Positions 41,137 to 50,684 of a stretch of DNA of 64,000 nucleotides are shown in pieces (position 1 is the first letter of the stretch; each line of letters begins with the position of its first letter). The notes beneath the pieces were generated by a model. The model had not been told where the DNA came from. It saw only the letters and a program-made list of their open reading frames with translations, and ran no database searches. Source of the stretch: Planctomycetota bacterium (lineage in GTDB: Bacteria; Planctomycetota; UBA8108; JACQVS01); contig JANQLS010000049.1 in assembly GCA_028280485.1 (NCBI GenBank), positions 186,001-250,000 of the forward strand. Direction: 5' to 3'. The translations under genes and the position numbers were made by a program.

Positions 41137-42471
41137 TTAGGTCAGTTCAGGATTAAACATGCGGTCACGACCGATGCAACGGTAGGTGAATCCTAACTCT
41201 CGCATCCGATCGGGATCGAAAATATTTCTCCCGTCGAACACGGTGGGACTGGCCATCAGCTCTTTGATGCGTTCGAAGTTGGGGTGTTGGAACTCCCCCC
41301 ACTCCGTGCAGATTACCAGGGCATCGGCCTCATTCAAAGTGTCGTAATTAGATTCTTTAAAATCTAACTCACCCGAACGAGGAAATTCCACCTTGAAAGT
41401 ACTGTTGGCTTCGGGATCGTAGACGCTCAACCGGGCTCCTCGATCCAAGAGGGCGTTGCAGATGACCTGGGCGGGAGCCTCGCGGACATCGTCGGTTTTG
41501 GGTTTAAAAGCTAAACCCCAAATCGCGAAGTGCATCCCCTGAATCCCGTCTCGACCGAAATGATCATCGATCTTGTCGACCAAAACGTGTTTCTGTTCAC
41601 GGTTCACTTCTTCGACAGCTTCAGAAATTTTTAGATCTAAACCGTGCTCTTTTCCGGTACGAATCAGGGCCTGAACGTCTTTAGGGAAGCAAGATCCCCC
41701 GTAACCAATCCCCGGGAAAAGGAAACTCATTCCGATTCGAGAATCAGTACCAATTCCCACTCGAACCGAGTTGATATCGGCGCCCACTTCATCGCAGAGG
41801 CGAGCAATTTCGTTCATGAAGGAAATTCGAGTCGCCAACATGGCATTGGCGGCGTATTTCGCCATTTCAGCCGATTCGACACTCATCACCAAAATCGGAT
41901 TGTTGGTGCGGACGAAAGGAGCGTAGAGCTCTTTCATGATTTCGGCGGCTTCATCGGTTTTGACGCCGACGATGACGCGATCGGGCTTCAGGAAATCTTC
42001 GATCGCCGCGCCTTCCTTGAGAAACTCAGGATTGCTGACGACTTCGAAGGGATGATCGGTGTGCTTTTGAACTTCTTCGGTGACGAGTTTGGCTGTTCCT
42101 ACAGGTACAGTCGATTTATCGACGATGACCTTCGGGCCATTCATGTTCTTGCCGATGCTTTCGGCGACAGCCAAGACGTAACGTAGATCAGCAGAGCCAT
42201 CCTCACCTTGCGGAGTCCCCACGGCGATGAAAATCACCTCAGCGGACTCGACTCCGTCTTTGATGGAAGTGGTAAACGAAATGCGCTCACGCTTGAGGTT
42301 TGCGTGTAATAGATCGCTGAGCCCAGGCTCATAGATGGGAACTTCCCCCTGGCGAAGAGTTTTGATCTTTTCTTCGTTAACGTCGACACAAACGACATCA
42401 TTACCGGTTTCAGCAAAACAAACTCCGGCGACCAAGCCGACGTATCCAGTTCCAACTACGGTGATATTCAA
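41137..42471 (-). CDS. ugd: UDP-glucose 6-dehydrogenase
   Basis: I place the start at TTG 42471 because AAGGAGG lies five bases upstream and the protein then begins at the NAD fold; about 444 residues. ITVVGTGYVGLVAGVCFAETG at 3-23, VDVNEEKI near 31, PIYEPGL near 46, AVGTPQGEDGSADL near 79, VDKSTVPVGTA near 119, NPEFLKEGAAIEDF near 147, then YAANAMLATRISFMNEIA near 207 and the catalytic GYGGSCFPKDVQAL near 256 and LAFKPKTDDVREAP near 319. It makes UDP-glucuronate from UDP-glucose with two NAD. Operon with uxs. Confidence 0.95.
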   Translation of the reverse strand: MNITVVGTGYVGLVAGVCFAETGNDVVCVDVNEEKIKTLRQGEVPIYEPGLSDLLHANLKRERISFTTSIKDGVESAEVIFIAVGTPQGEDGSADLRYVLAVAESIGKNMNGPKVIVDKSTVPVGTAKLVTEEVQKHTDHPFEVVSNPEFLKEGAAIEDFLKPDRVIVGVKTDEAAEIMKELYAPFVRTNNPILVMSVESAEMAKYAANAMLATRISFMNEIARLCDEVGADINSVRVGIGTDSRIGMSFLFPGIGYGGSCFPKDVQALIRTGKEHGLDLKISEAVEEVNREQKHVLVDKIDDHFGRDGIQGMHFAIWGLAFKPKTDDVREAPAQVICNALLDRGARLSVYDPEANSTFKVEFPRSGELDFKESNYDTLNEADALVICTEWGEFQHPNFERIKELMASPTVFDGRNIFDPDRMRELGFTYRCIGRDRMFNPELT

Positions 42472-42549
42472 AATTTCCTCCTTAAAGCTTGGGAGAGCTT
42501 CTCGGTGATTAACCTTTGTGTATTTATTTTTGAGGATATAGACCCTCAA

Positions 42550-42847
42550 CCGAGTCTCTCGCTTTAAATATCGGAAGAAGTATAGCTTTAATTGAAGAAA
42601 AAGCAGAGAGCTAACATGTATTTAGAGAGGCAAATCTTGAGAAGAGCAGCACAAATCCCATCATCCAATAACAAAAATCCTAAACACCCCACGCAAGCAT
42701 CATTGCTCTTTAGGGGCTGACCTTGCGCCAGCCTTTCTCCCTAAATGGGTCCTCCAATTTAAGATGTATCCTTCGGTTTGGGAGTCGGGCGCCCACAAGG
42801 GACGCCCCTACAGGAATGTAGTCGGTTGAAGACGTAGGCAACCCAGA
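42550..42847. other. Intergenic region upstream of ugd
   Basis: No gene seen. The right half holds a GTAG-type hairpin (listed separately); the left half presumably holds the ugd promoter. Confidence 0.5.
42787..42811 (-). repeat. GTAG-type hairpin, GGGCG stem variant
   Basis: Minus strand GTAG followed by GGGCGTCCC, a short loop and GGGCGCCC (one-base bulge). Lies 36 bp after the PolX stop codon. Confidence 0.75.
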
Positions 42848-44584
42848 CTATCGCCGTTCCTTCAAAAAGGCTTCAAATTCCTGAAGTTCAAGGGTATTCA
42901 CGACTTCTGCTTTGGTAAATCCCGCTTTCCTAGCGATTCCCAAGCCGTATCGAGCGTGATCAAAGCCACTGGTGATGTGGGCATCCGTGTTAATTGAAGT
43001 TTTAACCCCGTGCTTTCGGGCGAAGGGTCCTAACCGCCAATCTAAATCCAATCGTAGGGGATTGGCGTTGATCTCGACGACCACCCCTAACTTCCCTGAA
43101 ACTTCGAGCACAGCCTCCATATCGATGGCGTAGGCATCGCGCCTTAAAAGGAGCCTTCCCGTAGGATGAGCTAAGAAGGTAGTAAACGGTGATTCGAGGG
43201 CTTTAATAACCCGTTGAGTTTGTTCCTCTTGAGAAAGTTGAAAACCCGAGTGAACCGCAGCGATCACAAAATCGAAGCTCTCGAGAATTTCCTCAGAGTA
43301 ATCTAAGCTTCCATCGAGCCGAATATCCGATTCGATGCCCTTAAAGATTTTGAAGTTCTGAGATGCATATTTCTCGTTCAAAGCTTCGATTTCAGCGTGC
43401 TGTTTAACGATTTCCTCAGGTTTTAATCCTCCAGCGTAACCCGCTGATTGACTGTGATCCGTGATCCCCAGGTACGTGTAGCCCAGTTTTCGCGCCGCTT
43501 CGGCCATATCTTCCATAGTATCACGACCGTCGGAGTAGGTGGAATGCGCGTGAATCATGCCCTTCAAGTCGGAGACCTCAACCAATTCAGGTAGAGACTG
43601 GGATTTCGCCAATTCAATTTCGCCAAAATTTTCACGCAGCTCTGGCTCGACGTAACTTAAACCCAAGGCTTCGAAGATTCCGGTTTCATCCTTTAAATCC
43701 AGTGAATCATCACTGTCTTCAGGAAATAAACCATACTCATTGAGTTTCAACTTTTTGGATCGAGCGATACTTCTAAGCTCCGTATTGTGATCTTTAGACC
43801 CAGTGAAATAGTGCAATGCGAAGGGAAATTGTTGATCACTCACCACTCGGAGGTCGGCTTGAAGGCCATCGGTGAGACGAATACTCGCTTTGGTTTCTCC
43901 CTTGGCGATGACCGTACTCACTCGATCAAATGTGACGAAAGCTTCGATCAGCGCTTCAGAAGAGGCCGGATCCTCAGCTGACACGACGATATCAATATCT
44001 TTGACCGTCTCACTCTTCCTTCTGAAACTCCCTGCGACCTCCAGCCGAATCAAGCCATCGACCGACTGAAGCCTGGCTTTCAGTTCTTCTGCGGCCACTT
44101 CCCCTTGAATGTAGAGGAATCTCCCCGACACTTGACGACGGTATTCGATCCCTTCGAGGATCTTGGCTTGGGTTTTCTCACCGAAACCGGAAAGCTCTTT
44201 GACCTTCCCTTCCTGGATCGCCCCTTCGAGCCCCTCCAGAGTCTCGATTCCCAATGACTCGTACAGAACTTTCACCTTTTTAGGTCCCAATCCGGGAACG
44301 GAGGCCAACTCCAAAAGGCCGATGGGCACTTCCGCTTCGAGTTCTTCTAACCGTTGGCAAGATCCCGTCTGCACCAACTGGGTGATGACCTCAAGAAGCG
44401 CCTTACCCACCCCCTGAACGTCGGCGAGTGTCCCATCTTCCACTTTGGGCCCGATTTCCTCCCCTAATGCCATCAGAGAACGGGCCCCATTTCGGAAGGA
44501 TCTCACCTTAAAAGTGTTATCACCCCGTATCTCCATGTAATCCGCGATCAAATTGAGGACTTGGACAATCTCCCGGGTCTGCAT
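42848..44584 (-). CDS. polX: Family X DNA polymerase with PHP domain
   Basis: 578 residues, normal for bacterial PolX. N-terminal helix-hairpin-helix region (FKVRSFRNGARSLMALGEEI, VPGLGPKKVKVLYESLGI near 94, LSGFGEKTQAKIL near 130). Polymerase palm with VAGSFRRKSETVKDIDIVVSAED near 183-205 (the DxD pair) and QADLRVV near 240 (third Asp). The C-terminal PHP domain begins MIHAHSTYSDGRDTMEDM near 342, with LGITDHSQSA near 374, HSGF near 434 and INTDAH near 541 as metal ligands. Such enzymes fill short gaps and have 3'-5' exonuclease activity in base-excision repair. Monocistronic by position. Its stop is TAG but not within a full hairpin module. Confidence 0.95.
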   Translation of the reverse strand: MQTREIVQVLNLIADYMEIRGDNTFKVRSFRNGARSLMALGEEIGPKVEDGTLADVQGVGKALLEVITQLVQTGSCQRLEELEAEVPIGLLELASVPGLGPKKVKVLYESLGIETLEGLEGAIQEGKVKELSGFGEKTQAKILEGIEYRRQVSGRFLYIQGEVAAEELKARLQSVDGLIRLEVAGSFRRKSETVKDIDIVVSAEDPASSEALIEAFVTFDRVSTVIAKGETKASIRLTDGLQADLRVVSDQQFPFALHYFTGSKDHNTELRSIARSKKLKLNEYGLFPEDSDDSLDLKDETGIFEALGLSYVEPELRENFGEIELAKSQSLPELVEVSDLKGMIHAHSTYSDGRDTMEDMAEAARKLGYTYLGITDHSQSAGYAGGLKPEEIVKQHAEIEALNEKYASQNFKIFKGIESDIRLDGSLDYSEEILESFDFVIAAVHSGFQLSQEEQTQRVIKALESPFTTFLAHPTGRLLLRRDAYAIDMEAVLEVSGKLGVVVEINANPLRLDLDWRLGPFARKHGVKTSINTDAHITSGFDHARYGLGIARKAGFTKAEVVNTLELQEFEAFLKERR

Positions 44585-44826
44585 CAGAGGGCTTCCTTAT
44601 TCAGAAATTAACTAGTAATAAATTCGCAATACTTGCTTTTGGTATCTTTTAAGCCACCGAAATGTCGATATAATCGTCAGCTTGATCTTTACTCGGGATG
44701 CTCGTGTTTTCCCCCTCCCTCGCCCCCATCCAAATGGGGTCAGGGCAGATGGCCTCAAGGCCAGAGAAGATCAGCAAATCCCAATGGTTTAAACCCATTG
44801 ATTTAGAACCCATAGTTTAAGAAACG

Positions 44827-46710
44827 ATGACAACTGACGCCACCTCTACCCCCACACCCAGTGCCTTCGACACGATTGAGCACCTAAGAAATATCGCCAT
44901 CATCGCTCACGTCGATCACGGGAAGACGACTCTCGTCGATAAGCTCCTGAAGGAAACTCAAGCCATCCCCGATCACCGGGACTTGGGAGAACGTATCTTA
45001 GATTCGAACGACATCGAACGAGAACGGGGCCTTACGATTCTCGCTAAGAATATTTCCATACTTTATCGAGACGTAAAAATCAATGTCATCGATACTCCCG
45101 GTCACGCCGATTTTGGTGGTGAGGTGGAACGTGTCCTCCAGATGGCGGATGGTGTTTTGTTACTCGTCGACGCCGCGGAAGGCCCGATGCCACAAACCCG
45201 CTTCGTCTTGAGAAAAGCATTTCAGAGAGAACTCCTCCCCATCGTGGTGATCAATAAAGTCGATCGCCCCGACGCGCGCATCGAAGAAGTTGTCGACGAA
45301 GTCGGAGTACTCTTCTTAGAACTCGCCACCGAGTTTGGTTTGGATGAAAATGAAGCTTTCGGTGGAAGAGGAATCTTAGACTATCCCATCGTCTTAGCAT
45401 CGGCAAAAGAAGGTTGGGCCGGCCGGGAACTCGAAGAGAATTCTGAAGGCATGCGTCCCTTGCTCGATACGATCTTGGATGAAGTGCCCGCTCCGAGAGG
45501 AAACGTTGACGCCCCTCTTCAACTTCAGATCACGACCTTAGACTACAGTGATTATTTAGGTCGAATCGGTATTGGAAGAATTACCGCCGGTAAGATCAAT
45601 GTTGGCGATCAAGTGTTAGTCTCCGGTCGATCGGGAGAACGGACTGCTAATATCAAAGATCTCTTTGTCTTCGATAAGCTAGGTCGAACGGCCGCCAAAG
45701 AAGCAACGACAGGTGATATTTGTGCCTTTTCGGGAATCGACAAAGTAGAAATCGGTGACACCCTCACCGACCCTGAAGCTCCCAATCCCTTGCCAATTCT
45801 AGAAGTCGACCGTCCTACGATCTCGATGGTGTTCTATGTGAACGACAGCCCCTTGGCGGGTCGCGATGGAACTTACTTAACTTCCCGCCATCTCAGAGCT
45901 CGCTTATTCAAAGAATTGGAATCCAACATCGCTCTTCGAGTTGAAGATACCGATGAAGCAGGAGCCTACAAAGTCTCCGGTCGAGGAACGCTTCACTTGG
46001 GTGTTTTGATCGAAAACATGCGTCGCGAAGGTTATGAATTCCAAGTCGGAAAACCTCAGGTCATCTTCCGTGAGGAGAATGGCAAGAAGACAGAGCCCAT
46101 CGAATTCTTGGTGTGCCAAGTCCCCGATGCCTTTGCGGGCAAGGTCATCGAAGCCCTAGGAAATCGGCGAGCGGAGATGCTCAAATACGAATCGAACGGA
46201 ACGCGAACTCAACTAGAATTCAATGTTCCTTCTCGCGGCCTGATCGGAACGGGAAGCCGACTCCTCAACCTCACTCAAGGAGAAGCGATCATCTTTCACA
46301 GCTTCCTCGCCTACGAACCTCACCGTGGTGACATTCCGAAGAGAGGCCAGGGGGTCATGATGGCTTCAGAATCGGGTCAAGCGATGGGCTACGCTCTTTT
46401 CCAACTTAAGGATCGAGGCCCCATGTTTATTACACCAGGCACGCCGGTCTACGAAGGCATGATCGTCGGAGAGCACTGCAAGGATAACGACATCGCGGTC
46501 AATGTCTGCAAGGAAAAGAAACTCACTAACATTCGTGCCGCCGGCTCTGATAAAAACATCCTTTTGAGCCCCCCACGGCAAATGTCGATCGAAGAAGCCT
46601 TGGAATACATCGCGGACGACGAACTTCTCGAAATCACTCCCGAAACCTTCCGCCTCAGGAAGCGCCTCCTCTTAGAGCGCGACCGCCGTAAAGCCGCTCG
46701 GGGCGTGTAG
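44827..46710 (+). CDS. typA: Ribosome-associated GTPase TypA/BipA
   Basis: 627 residues. G1 [15 protein letters not shown] near 28-42, switch [23 protein letters not shown] near 91-111, NKVDRPDAR near 145 (NKxD) and ASAKEGW near 197 complete the GTPase domain; beta-barrel domain II and the two alpha/beta domains follow, ending with the BipA-specific C-terminal domain ([12 protein letters not shown].., [20 protein letters not shown]). BipA acts on the ribosome in stress and low-temperature growth. The final stop is the first TAG of a TAGTAGTAGGC repeat; a terminator follows 59 bp later. Confidence 0.97.
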   Translation: MTTDATSTPTPSAFDTIEHLRNIAIIAHVDHGKTTLVDKLLKETQAIPDHRDLGERILDSNDIERERGLTILAKNISILYRDVKINVIDTPGHADFGGEVERVLQMADGVLLLVDAAEGPMPQTRFVLRKAFQRELLPIVVINKVDRPDARIEEVVDEVGVLFLELATEFGLDENEAFGGRGILDYPIVLASAKEGWAGRELEENSEGMRPLLDTILDEVPAPRGNVDAPLQLQITTLDYSDYLGRIGIGRITAGKINVGDQVLVSGRSGERTANIKDLFVFDKLGRTAAKEATTGDICAFSGIDKVEIGDTLTDPEAPNPLPILEVDRPTISMVFYVNDSPLAGRDGTYLTSRHLRARLFKELESNIALRVEDTDEAGAYKVSGRGTLHLGVLIENMRREGYEFQVGKPQVIFREENGKKTEPIEFLVCQVPDAFAGKVIEALGNRRAEMLKYESNGTRTQLEFNVPSRGLIGTGSRLLNLTQGEAIIFHSFLAYEPHRGDIPKRGQGVMMASESGQAMGYALFQLKDRGPMFITPGTPVYEGMIVGEHCKDNDIAVNVCKEKKLTNIRAAGSDKNILLSPPRQMSIEEALEYIADDELLEITPETFRLRKRLLLERDRRKAARGV

Positions 46711-46735
46711 TAGTAGGCGCACCCCGTGCGTCGTA
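46708..46735 (+). repeat. GTAG-type hairpin overlapping a stop codon
   Basis: TAGTAGTAGGCGCACCCCGT + GCGTCGTA; the first TAG is the typA stop. Stem GCGCAC/GTGCGT. Confidence 0.85.
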
Positions 46736-46768
46736 TTCCTTTATAAACAAAAAATCACTCGCGATTTC

Positions 46769-46808
46769 GAAGAGGCTCTCCTTACAAGTAGAGCCTCTTC
46801 TTTTTTTT
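46769..46808 (+). terminator. Rho-independent terminator of typA
   Basis: Perfect 11-bp stem GAAGAGGCTCT/AGAGCCTCTTC with a ten-base loop and eight Ts. Confidence 0.95.
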
Positions 46809-46844
46809 AAAGCTATTTTAGTTCATTGAAATCGATTCGCTTCG

Positions 46845-46937
46845 TACGACTCGCGGAGCGAGCCTACTACTGATCCTCGCTTCAGGCGGCACACAGCGTG
46901 TGCCTAGTACCATCCGCACTCGGAGAGTGCGGACTAC
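46845..46937 (-). repeat. Composite of three GTAG-type hairpins
   Basis: Same three modules in the same order as 34852-34944, with the linkers (GATCCTCGCTTCAGGC versus CTCCTCGCCTCAGAC) also conserved, so the composite itself was copied. No minus-strand gene ends here. Confidence 0.88.
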
Positions 46938-47183
46938 ATTGAGCGAACTACATTACCGGCCCAATTAGGTACATATCCTCCCATCCAAAAACCAGAAATT
47001 ATATCGGACTGTCCAAGTTCGAGATAACTCTGATTATCTTTACTTAAAATCCCTAACTAACCGGCCAGTAATCCTTTTGTGGGGTAATCTTCTCAGAACC
47101 AATACCGGTAATCAAAGCAGGAGGCTTTGACGGATATTGAGCCGAGTTCGGTATGAATCGAGCTCTCAGAGAGGAGGGAATTC
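46938..47183. other. Upstream region of the gene at 47184
   Basis: No gene or repeat seen; presumed promoter region. Confidence 0.45.
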
Positions 47184-47606
47184 ATGTCTTTCAAAGGAAG
47201 ACTTATCGGAGCGACCGTGGGAATCGCTATTGGGCTGGGGGTTATGGGCGTCAAGCAAATGAACAAGGCGAGCGCCGAAAGTGACGTGAAGCAAGATGCA
47301 CATGTCATCGTTCAGGAGCTCACCACCTACAGCGCCAACCAGGATTACCACGAAGAAATCTTTGAAGAAGCTCACGAAGAAGCTTTCGCCGTATCGTACG
47401 ACATGGGTTCGTCACGCCGAAAAAGCTTTAAATCAGCCTCCTTTGATAAGACGCTTTACTTTGAGTACCTCTTTCAATACATGAGAGGCGTTGCTCTTCT
47501 CGAAGAAAAAAAAGAGATTTCGAGTGCAATTAAAGATCGCCATGACAAGTGGAGAAAAGATAACAACATCAATCCTGATGAATGGGAGGGATTTGAAGAC
47601 GAATAA
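47184..47606 (+). CDS. Hypothetical protein with N-terminal membrane segment
   Basis: 140 residues. A strong ribosome site (GAGAGGAGGG) precedes the ATG. Residues 6-24 (RLIGATVGIAIGLGVMGVK) form a glycine-rich membrane or signal segment, then a mainly helical, acidic region (EEIFEEAHEEAF, YMRGVALLEEKKEI) and a very acidic tail (DEWEGFEDE). No family recognised. It is convergent with the beta-propeller lipoprotein gene, their ends 17 bp apart without a terminator between. Confidence 0.7.
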   Translation: MSFKGRLIGATVGIAIGLGVMGVKQMNKASAESDVKQDAHVIVQELTTYSANQDYHEEIFEEAHEEAFAVSYDMGSSRRKSFKSASFDKTLYFEYLFQYMRGVALLEEKKEISSAIKDRHDKWRKDNNINPDEWEGFEDE

Positions 47607-47623
47607 AGTAAAGAGAAAGAGAA

Positions 47624-49222
47624 CTAATTGGCGGAAGTGAATGCTTTTACCAAGCGTTCATCCGACAAATCTAATCGGTACATTATTTGGTTGTAGTTAT
47701 ACCTGGGAGTGGCGACTGGATTACCTGAGAAGGTATTGACGTAGGTACCTTCAAAGTAAATCAGTCGCCCCTTTTTTTGATCCATGAACGCGTGGTGAAC
47801 CGGATTATAAAAACTGTAGTTTTTATGGGTCACGATCTTCTTAGCTCGAAGCCAGGGGCCGGTCGGTTCTTTTGCTTCAGAATACCAAATTTCTCCTAAG
47901 TTCGAATCTCCCCCCAATTGAGTCGCAATCATGACCCAACGCTTTCGATAAGCGTTCCAATTGACAGATCCCCGAGCCAAAAAAATGGGTTTCCCTGAAT
48001 CGACATCAACAGGAGTATAACGAGCTTCCGATGGCAGAATCTTCCGTTGGGCTAGCAACTGACCTTCCAACTTAGCATCAACGGGAGGAGCATCGACACT
48101 CCAGCGCCATATTAGTTCTCCCTTGGAATCTCGTAAAACTTTTAAGTCATCTTTAATGGTGGCATCTTCTAAACAGGTCCACGCTTCATACTGCTTTAAA
48201 TCTGTAAAAGATTCATAGTTTGCAGGCACCCTCGAAGTCGGAAAAACCTCACCCAGAAGTAAATATTCTTTACCTTCCGATTTGTAACGAACAGGGTGAG
48301 CCTGCCCTGGCCATCTCCATAGAGATTTTAAATCTAATGATTGCAGTCGTACGAATTCTTCCTTTTCATCATCGTACACTGCTAATCCGTGCCCCAACAT
48401 CTTGCTGAGAGATTCCATATGAGCGTAATGACAAACGAGTTTCTCTTTTCCCGTTTGATCTTTTAAAGTCACAAAGGCATCCGACCACATCAATCCCTTC
48501 TTAACATTCAAGCGACACATCGGCTTACTAAAGCCCTTTTCATCGGTAAAGTATTTTAAATCGATACCGACTGAAGGATCGAGTCCACCAGAGTTAGGTA
48601 ATGAAGAGGTCGCTCCGGCCATCCAAAAATGCCCAAGCGGGTAACTGTGCCTTGAGGTGTCGCCCCAAAACCAATAAATTTTATCCTGGTAAGGAACGGC
48701 AAAAGCAGAGTCTTGCCCCACGACTTGGGCATTCAATAAAGGATCTTTAATGGGAACTACTTTCTTAAGAACTACACTATCGTTATAGATTCCTCCACCC
48801 GTTATGCGATAGAGACGTTCCGCCAAATTAAGCCGTTTTATCGAGACTTTATAGCTTTTCCCGGGAGTTAACTCGAATCGCTTACCTCGATAACCAAAAC
48901 CATCTTTTTGAAATTCATAACCGTGGCTTCTTATATGAAAAAAGACTTCGCGGTTCAGCAAGCCAGGATCGGTTATTGCAACTCGCCCCGCACTATCAGT
49001 GAAGAAACGGATGTGATTCACCGTCTCTAGTTCCACGAGGGGAACACCACGCTTGGTAGACTCGTCCACAACCTGAATTTCTACATTAGTAGGCTCTGGT
49101 TTCGGCTTAGGAACTGGCTTGGTTTCTTTTTGAGGAAGAATTTCTTGAGCCTGGCAACCCAACTGAAGAAAAAAGAAAACACTGAGAACAAAACCGGTAC
49201 GCAAAATTCCTAGTCGATTCAT
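47624..49222 (-). CDS. Secreted beta-propeller lipoprotein (GH43-like fold), function unknown
   Basis: 532 residues. Lipoprotein signal (LSVFFFLQLGC, Cys near 23), a Pro/Lys linker (KPVPKPKPEPTNV), then a carboxypeptidase-regulatory-like beta domain (VEIQVVDESTKRGVPLVELETVNHIRFFTDSAGRVAI, about 47-85). From 150 on, VGQDSAFAVPYQDKIYWFWGDTSRHSYPLGHFWMAGATSSLP and SGGLDPSVGIDLKYFTDEKGF are blocks I associate with a conserved planctomycete secreted family related to five-bladed GH43/DUF4185-type propellers. SVNWNAYRKRWVMIATQ near 421 and FYNPVHHAF near 482 fit the same fold. Carbohydrate binding or hydrolysis is plausible; catalytic residues cannot be assigned here. Confidence 0.78.
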   Translation of the reverse strand: MNRLGILRTGFVLSVFFFLQLGCQAQEILPQKETKPVPKPKPEPTNVEIQVVDESTKRGVPLVELETVNHIRFFTDSAGRVAITDPGLLNREVFFHIRSHGYEFQKDGFGYRGKRFELTPGKSYKVSIKRLNLAERLYRITGGGIYNDSVVLKKVVPIKDPLLNAQVVGQDSAFAVPYQDKIYWFWGDTSRHSYPLGHFWMAGATSSLPNSGGLDPSVGIDLKYFTDEKGFSKPMCRLNVKKGLMWSDAFVTLKDQTGKEKLVCHYAHMESLSKMLGHGLAVYDDEKEEFVRLQSLDLKSLWRWPGQAHPVRYKSEGKEYLLLGEVFPTSRVPANYESFTDLKQYEAWTCLEDATIKDDLKVLRDSKGELIWRWSVDAPPVDAKLEGQLLAQRKILPSEARYTPVDVDSGKPIFLARGSVNWNAYRKRWVMIATQLGGDSNLGEIWYSEAKEPTGPWLRAKKIVTHKNYSFYNPVHHAFMDQKKGRLIYFEGTYVNTFSGNPVATPRYNYNQIMYRLDLSDERLVKAFTSAN

Positions 49223-49246
49223 TAGCTTAATAGATCCATAGAACTT

Positions 49247-49274
49247 AGATAGCCCGAAGCGCTAGCGAGGGATA
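49247..49274. repeat. Solitary arm, AGCCCGAAGCGCTAGCGAGGG subtype
   Basis: tagatagcccgaagcgctag + cgagggat, matching the arms of the 10238-10313 element. Lies upstream of the lipoprotein gene start. Confidence 0.7.
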
Positions 49275-49406
49275 GGAAGAAATAAGATGATAAAGCACCC
49301 TACAGCATATGACGTCGCGCGAGCGAGAACACTAACTATCTATAAATAAAAACATCCCCCCAACAACTCGGCTAAAACTTAGAATTCAGCCGACATCCCC
49401 ACCCAA

Positions 49407-50360
49407 CTAATAAATCGACTTCCCCAAAGCTGAAAGGATCAACTCGACTCCCAATTGAGCGGTTGAATTTTTGATATCTAAAATCGGATTGGCTTCGACG
49501 ACTTCAAGAGAAGTCATCGCTTTTGAATCGCTGATCAGCTCCATCGTCAAATGAGCTTCACGATAACTCATACCACCCGGGACAGCCGTACCTACACCCG
49601 GAGCGATCTTGGGGTCAACGACATCTAAATCAAAACTTACGTGCATGCCAGCCAGCCCCTTGGAAGCCACAGCGATCGCTTCTTCAAGTACTGCTGACAG
49701 CCCTCGCCGATCGATGTCTTTCATCGTAAAAACTTTGACTCCAAAACGGGCGATGTTTTCTTTCTCAGCATCATCTAAATTGCGTATCCCCACCAGAGCA
49801 CAACGCTGGGGTTCAATCTTAGGAGAGAAACCTCCTACTTTAACTAATGCCGAAATTCCCTCCCCGAGTGAAGCCGCCAGGGGCATGCCGTGGATATTCC
49901 CACTGGGAGAGGTTTCAGGAGTATTCATATCCCCGTGAGCGTCAACCCACAAGACTCCCATTCGTTGATTTTTATTTTTGAAGTGTCGGGCTGCTCCAGC
50001 AATTGTTCCGATGGCGATGGAATGATCCCCACCTAAGATCAGAGGGAAGCGACGTCCCTTCAGTGAACGCGTGACTCGATCCGCAAGGTTTTCATAGATC
50101 TGGCGGATGTCCTTCATCGGGGGCTCTTTTTTGCGTGGAAACTTTTCTTTCGCAACCTCGATATCTCCCCCATCGCGTATGGCGAGTCCTTGCTCACTGA
50201 TACTTTCAACCAATCCGGCAAGGCGAAAGGCAGTCGGAGCCATACCCACCCCCCGAAGATTTCCTCCGAAATCTACGGGACAACCGATGACTTCGATGGG
50301 GCGTGGGGAGCTGCTCTGAGTCGACTTAGAGACGATGGGTTTATTCGTTGAGGTGCTCAT
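49407..50360 (-). CDS. rocF: Arginase
   Basis: 317 residues. The ureohydrolase metal motifs are complete: LILGGDHSIAIGT near 103, VLWVDAHGDMNTPETSPSGNIHGMPLA near 134-160 and HVSFDLDVVDPKIAPGVGTAVPGG near 238-261, plus SLEVVEANP near 282. The GNIHGMPLA block marks arginase rather than agmatinase. It hydrolyses arginine to ornithine and urea using a dinuclear manganese centre. It stands alone on the minus strand, with GlpD divergent from it across a repeat-filled gap. Confidence 0.95.
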   Translation of the reverse strand: MSTSTNKPIVSKSTQSSSPRPIEVIGCPVDFGGNLRGVGMAPTAFRLAGLVESISEQGLAIRDGGDIEVAKEKFPRKKEPPMKDIRQIYENLADRVTRSLKGRRFPLILGGDHSIAIGTIAGAARHFKNKNQRMGVLWVDAHGDMNTPETSPSGNIHGMPLAASLGEGISALVKVGGFSPKIEPQRCALVGIRNLDDAEKENIARFGVKVFTMKDIDRRGLSAVLEEAIAVASKGLAGMHVSFDLDVVDPKIAPGVGTAVPGGMSYREAHLTMELISDSKAMTSLEVVEANPILDIKNSTAQLGVELILSALGKSIY

Positions 50361-50436
50361 TTTATGAATATCGGATGATTCAGATTCAAAGTTCAGCTTA
50401 GATTCTGAATCATCCGATATTTAGTAGTAGGTTAGC

Positions 50437-50590
50437 ATTTCAAGCCCGAAGCGTCAGCGAGGGTGAAAGAAGAGTTCGGTATAAAAGTCTTTAATCGGTG
50501 GGATTGAGTTTTCCCCACAATTCGGAGATTAAAGTCGATTGAGATCGACTCAACATTTCGTCTCTTCGCCCATGCTTCGGCCTAGTTAAT
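50437..50590. repeat. Inverted-repeat element, ATTTCAAGCCC subtype, right arm decayed
   Basis: Left arm ATTTCAAGCCCGAAGCGTCA + GCGAGGGTG and the following GAAAGAA.A.TTCGGT interior match 62388-62540; the right arm has decayed to CGCCCATGCTTCGGCCTAGT. Confidence 0.78.
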
Positions 50591-50596
50591 AGGATA

Positions 50597-50683
50597 CACG
50601 GCTCGAATGTCGAGCCTACTACTAAGCGCTCACTAACCCTCAGTCATTTAATAAAAAGACGGCACACAGCGTGTGCCTACTAC
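50597..50683 (-). repeat. Two GTAG-type hairpins abutting the glpD start codon
   Basis: Minus strand: GGCTCGACATTCGAGCC module (50597-50622) and GTAGTAGGCACACGCTGTGT + GCCGTC (50659-50683). The second ends one base before the ATG of glpD. Confidence 0.85.
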
Positions 50684-50684
50684 C

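Noticed and set aside
41644..42186. Long plus-strand frame (180 codons)
   Set aside because: Antisense shadow of ugd.
50673..50684. GTG start for glpD at 50673
   Set aside because: Lies inside a repeat hairpin; the next codon block MPTT is not part of the family and ATG 50685 follows directly.
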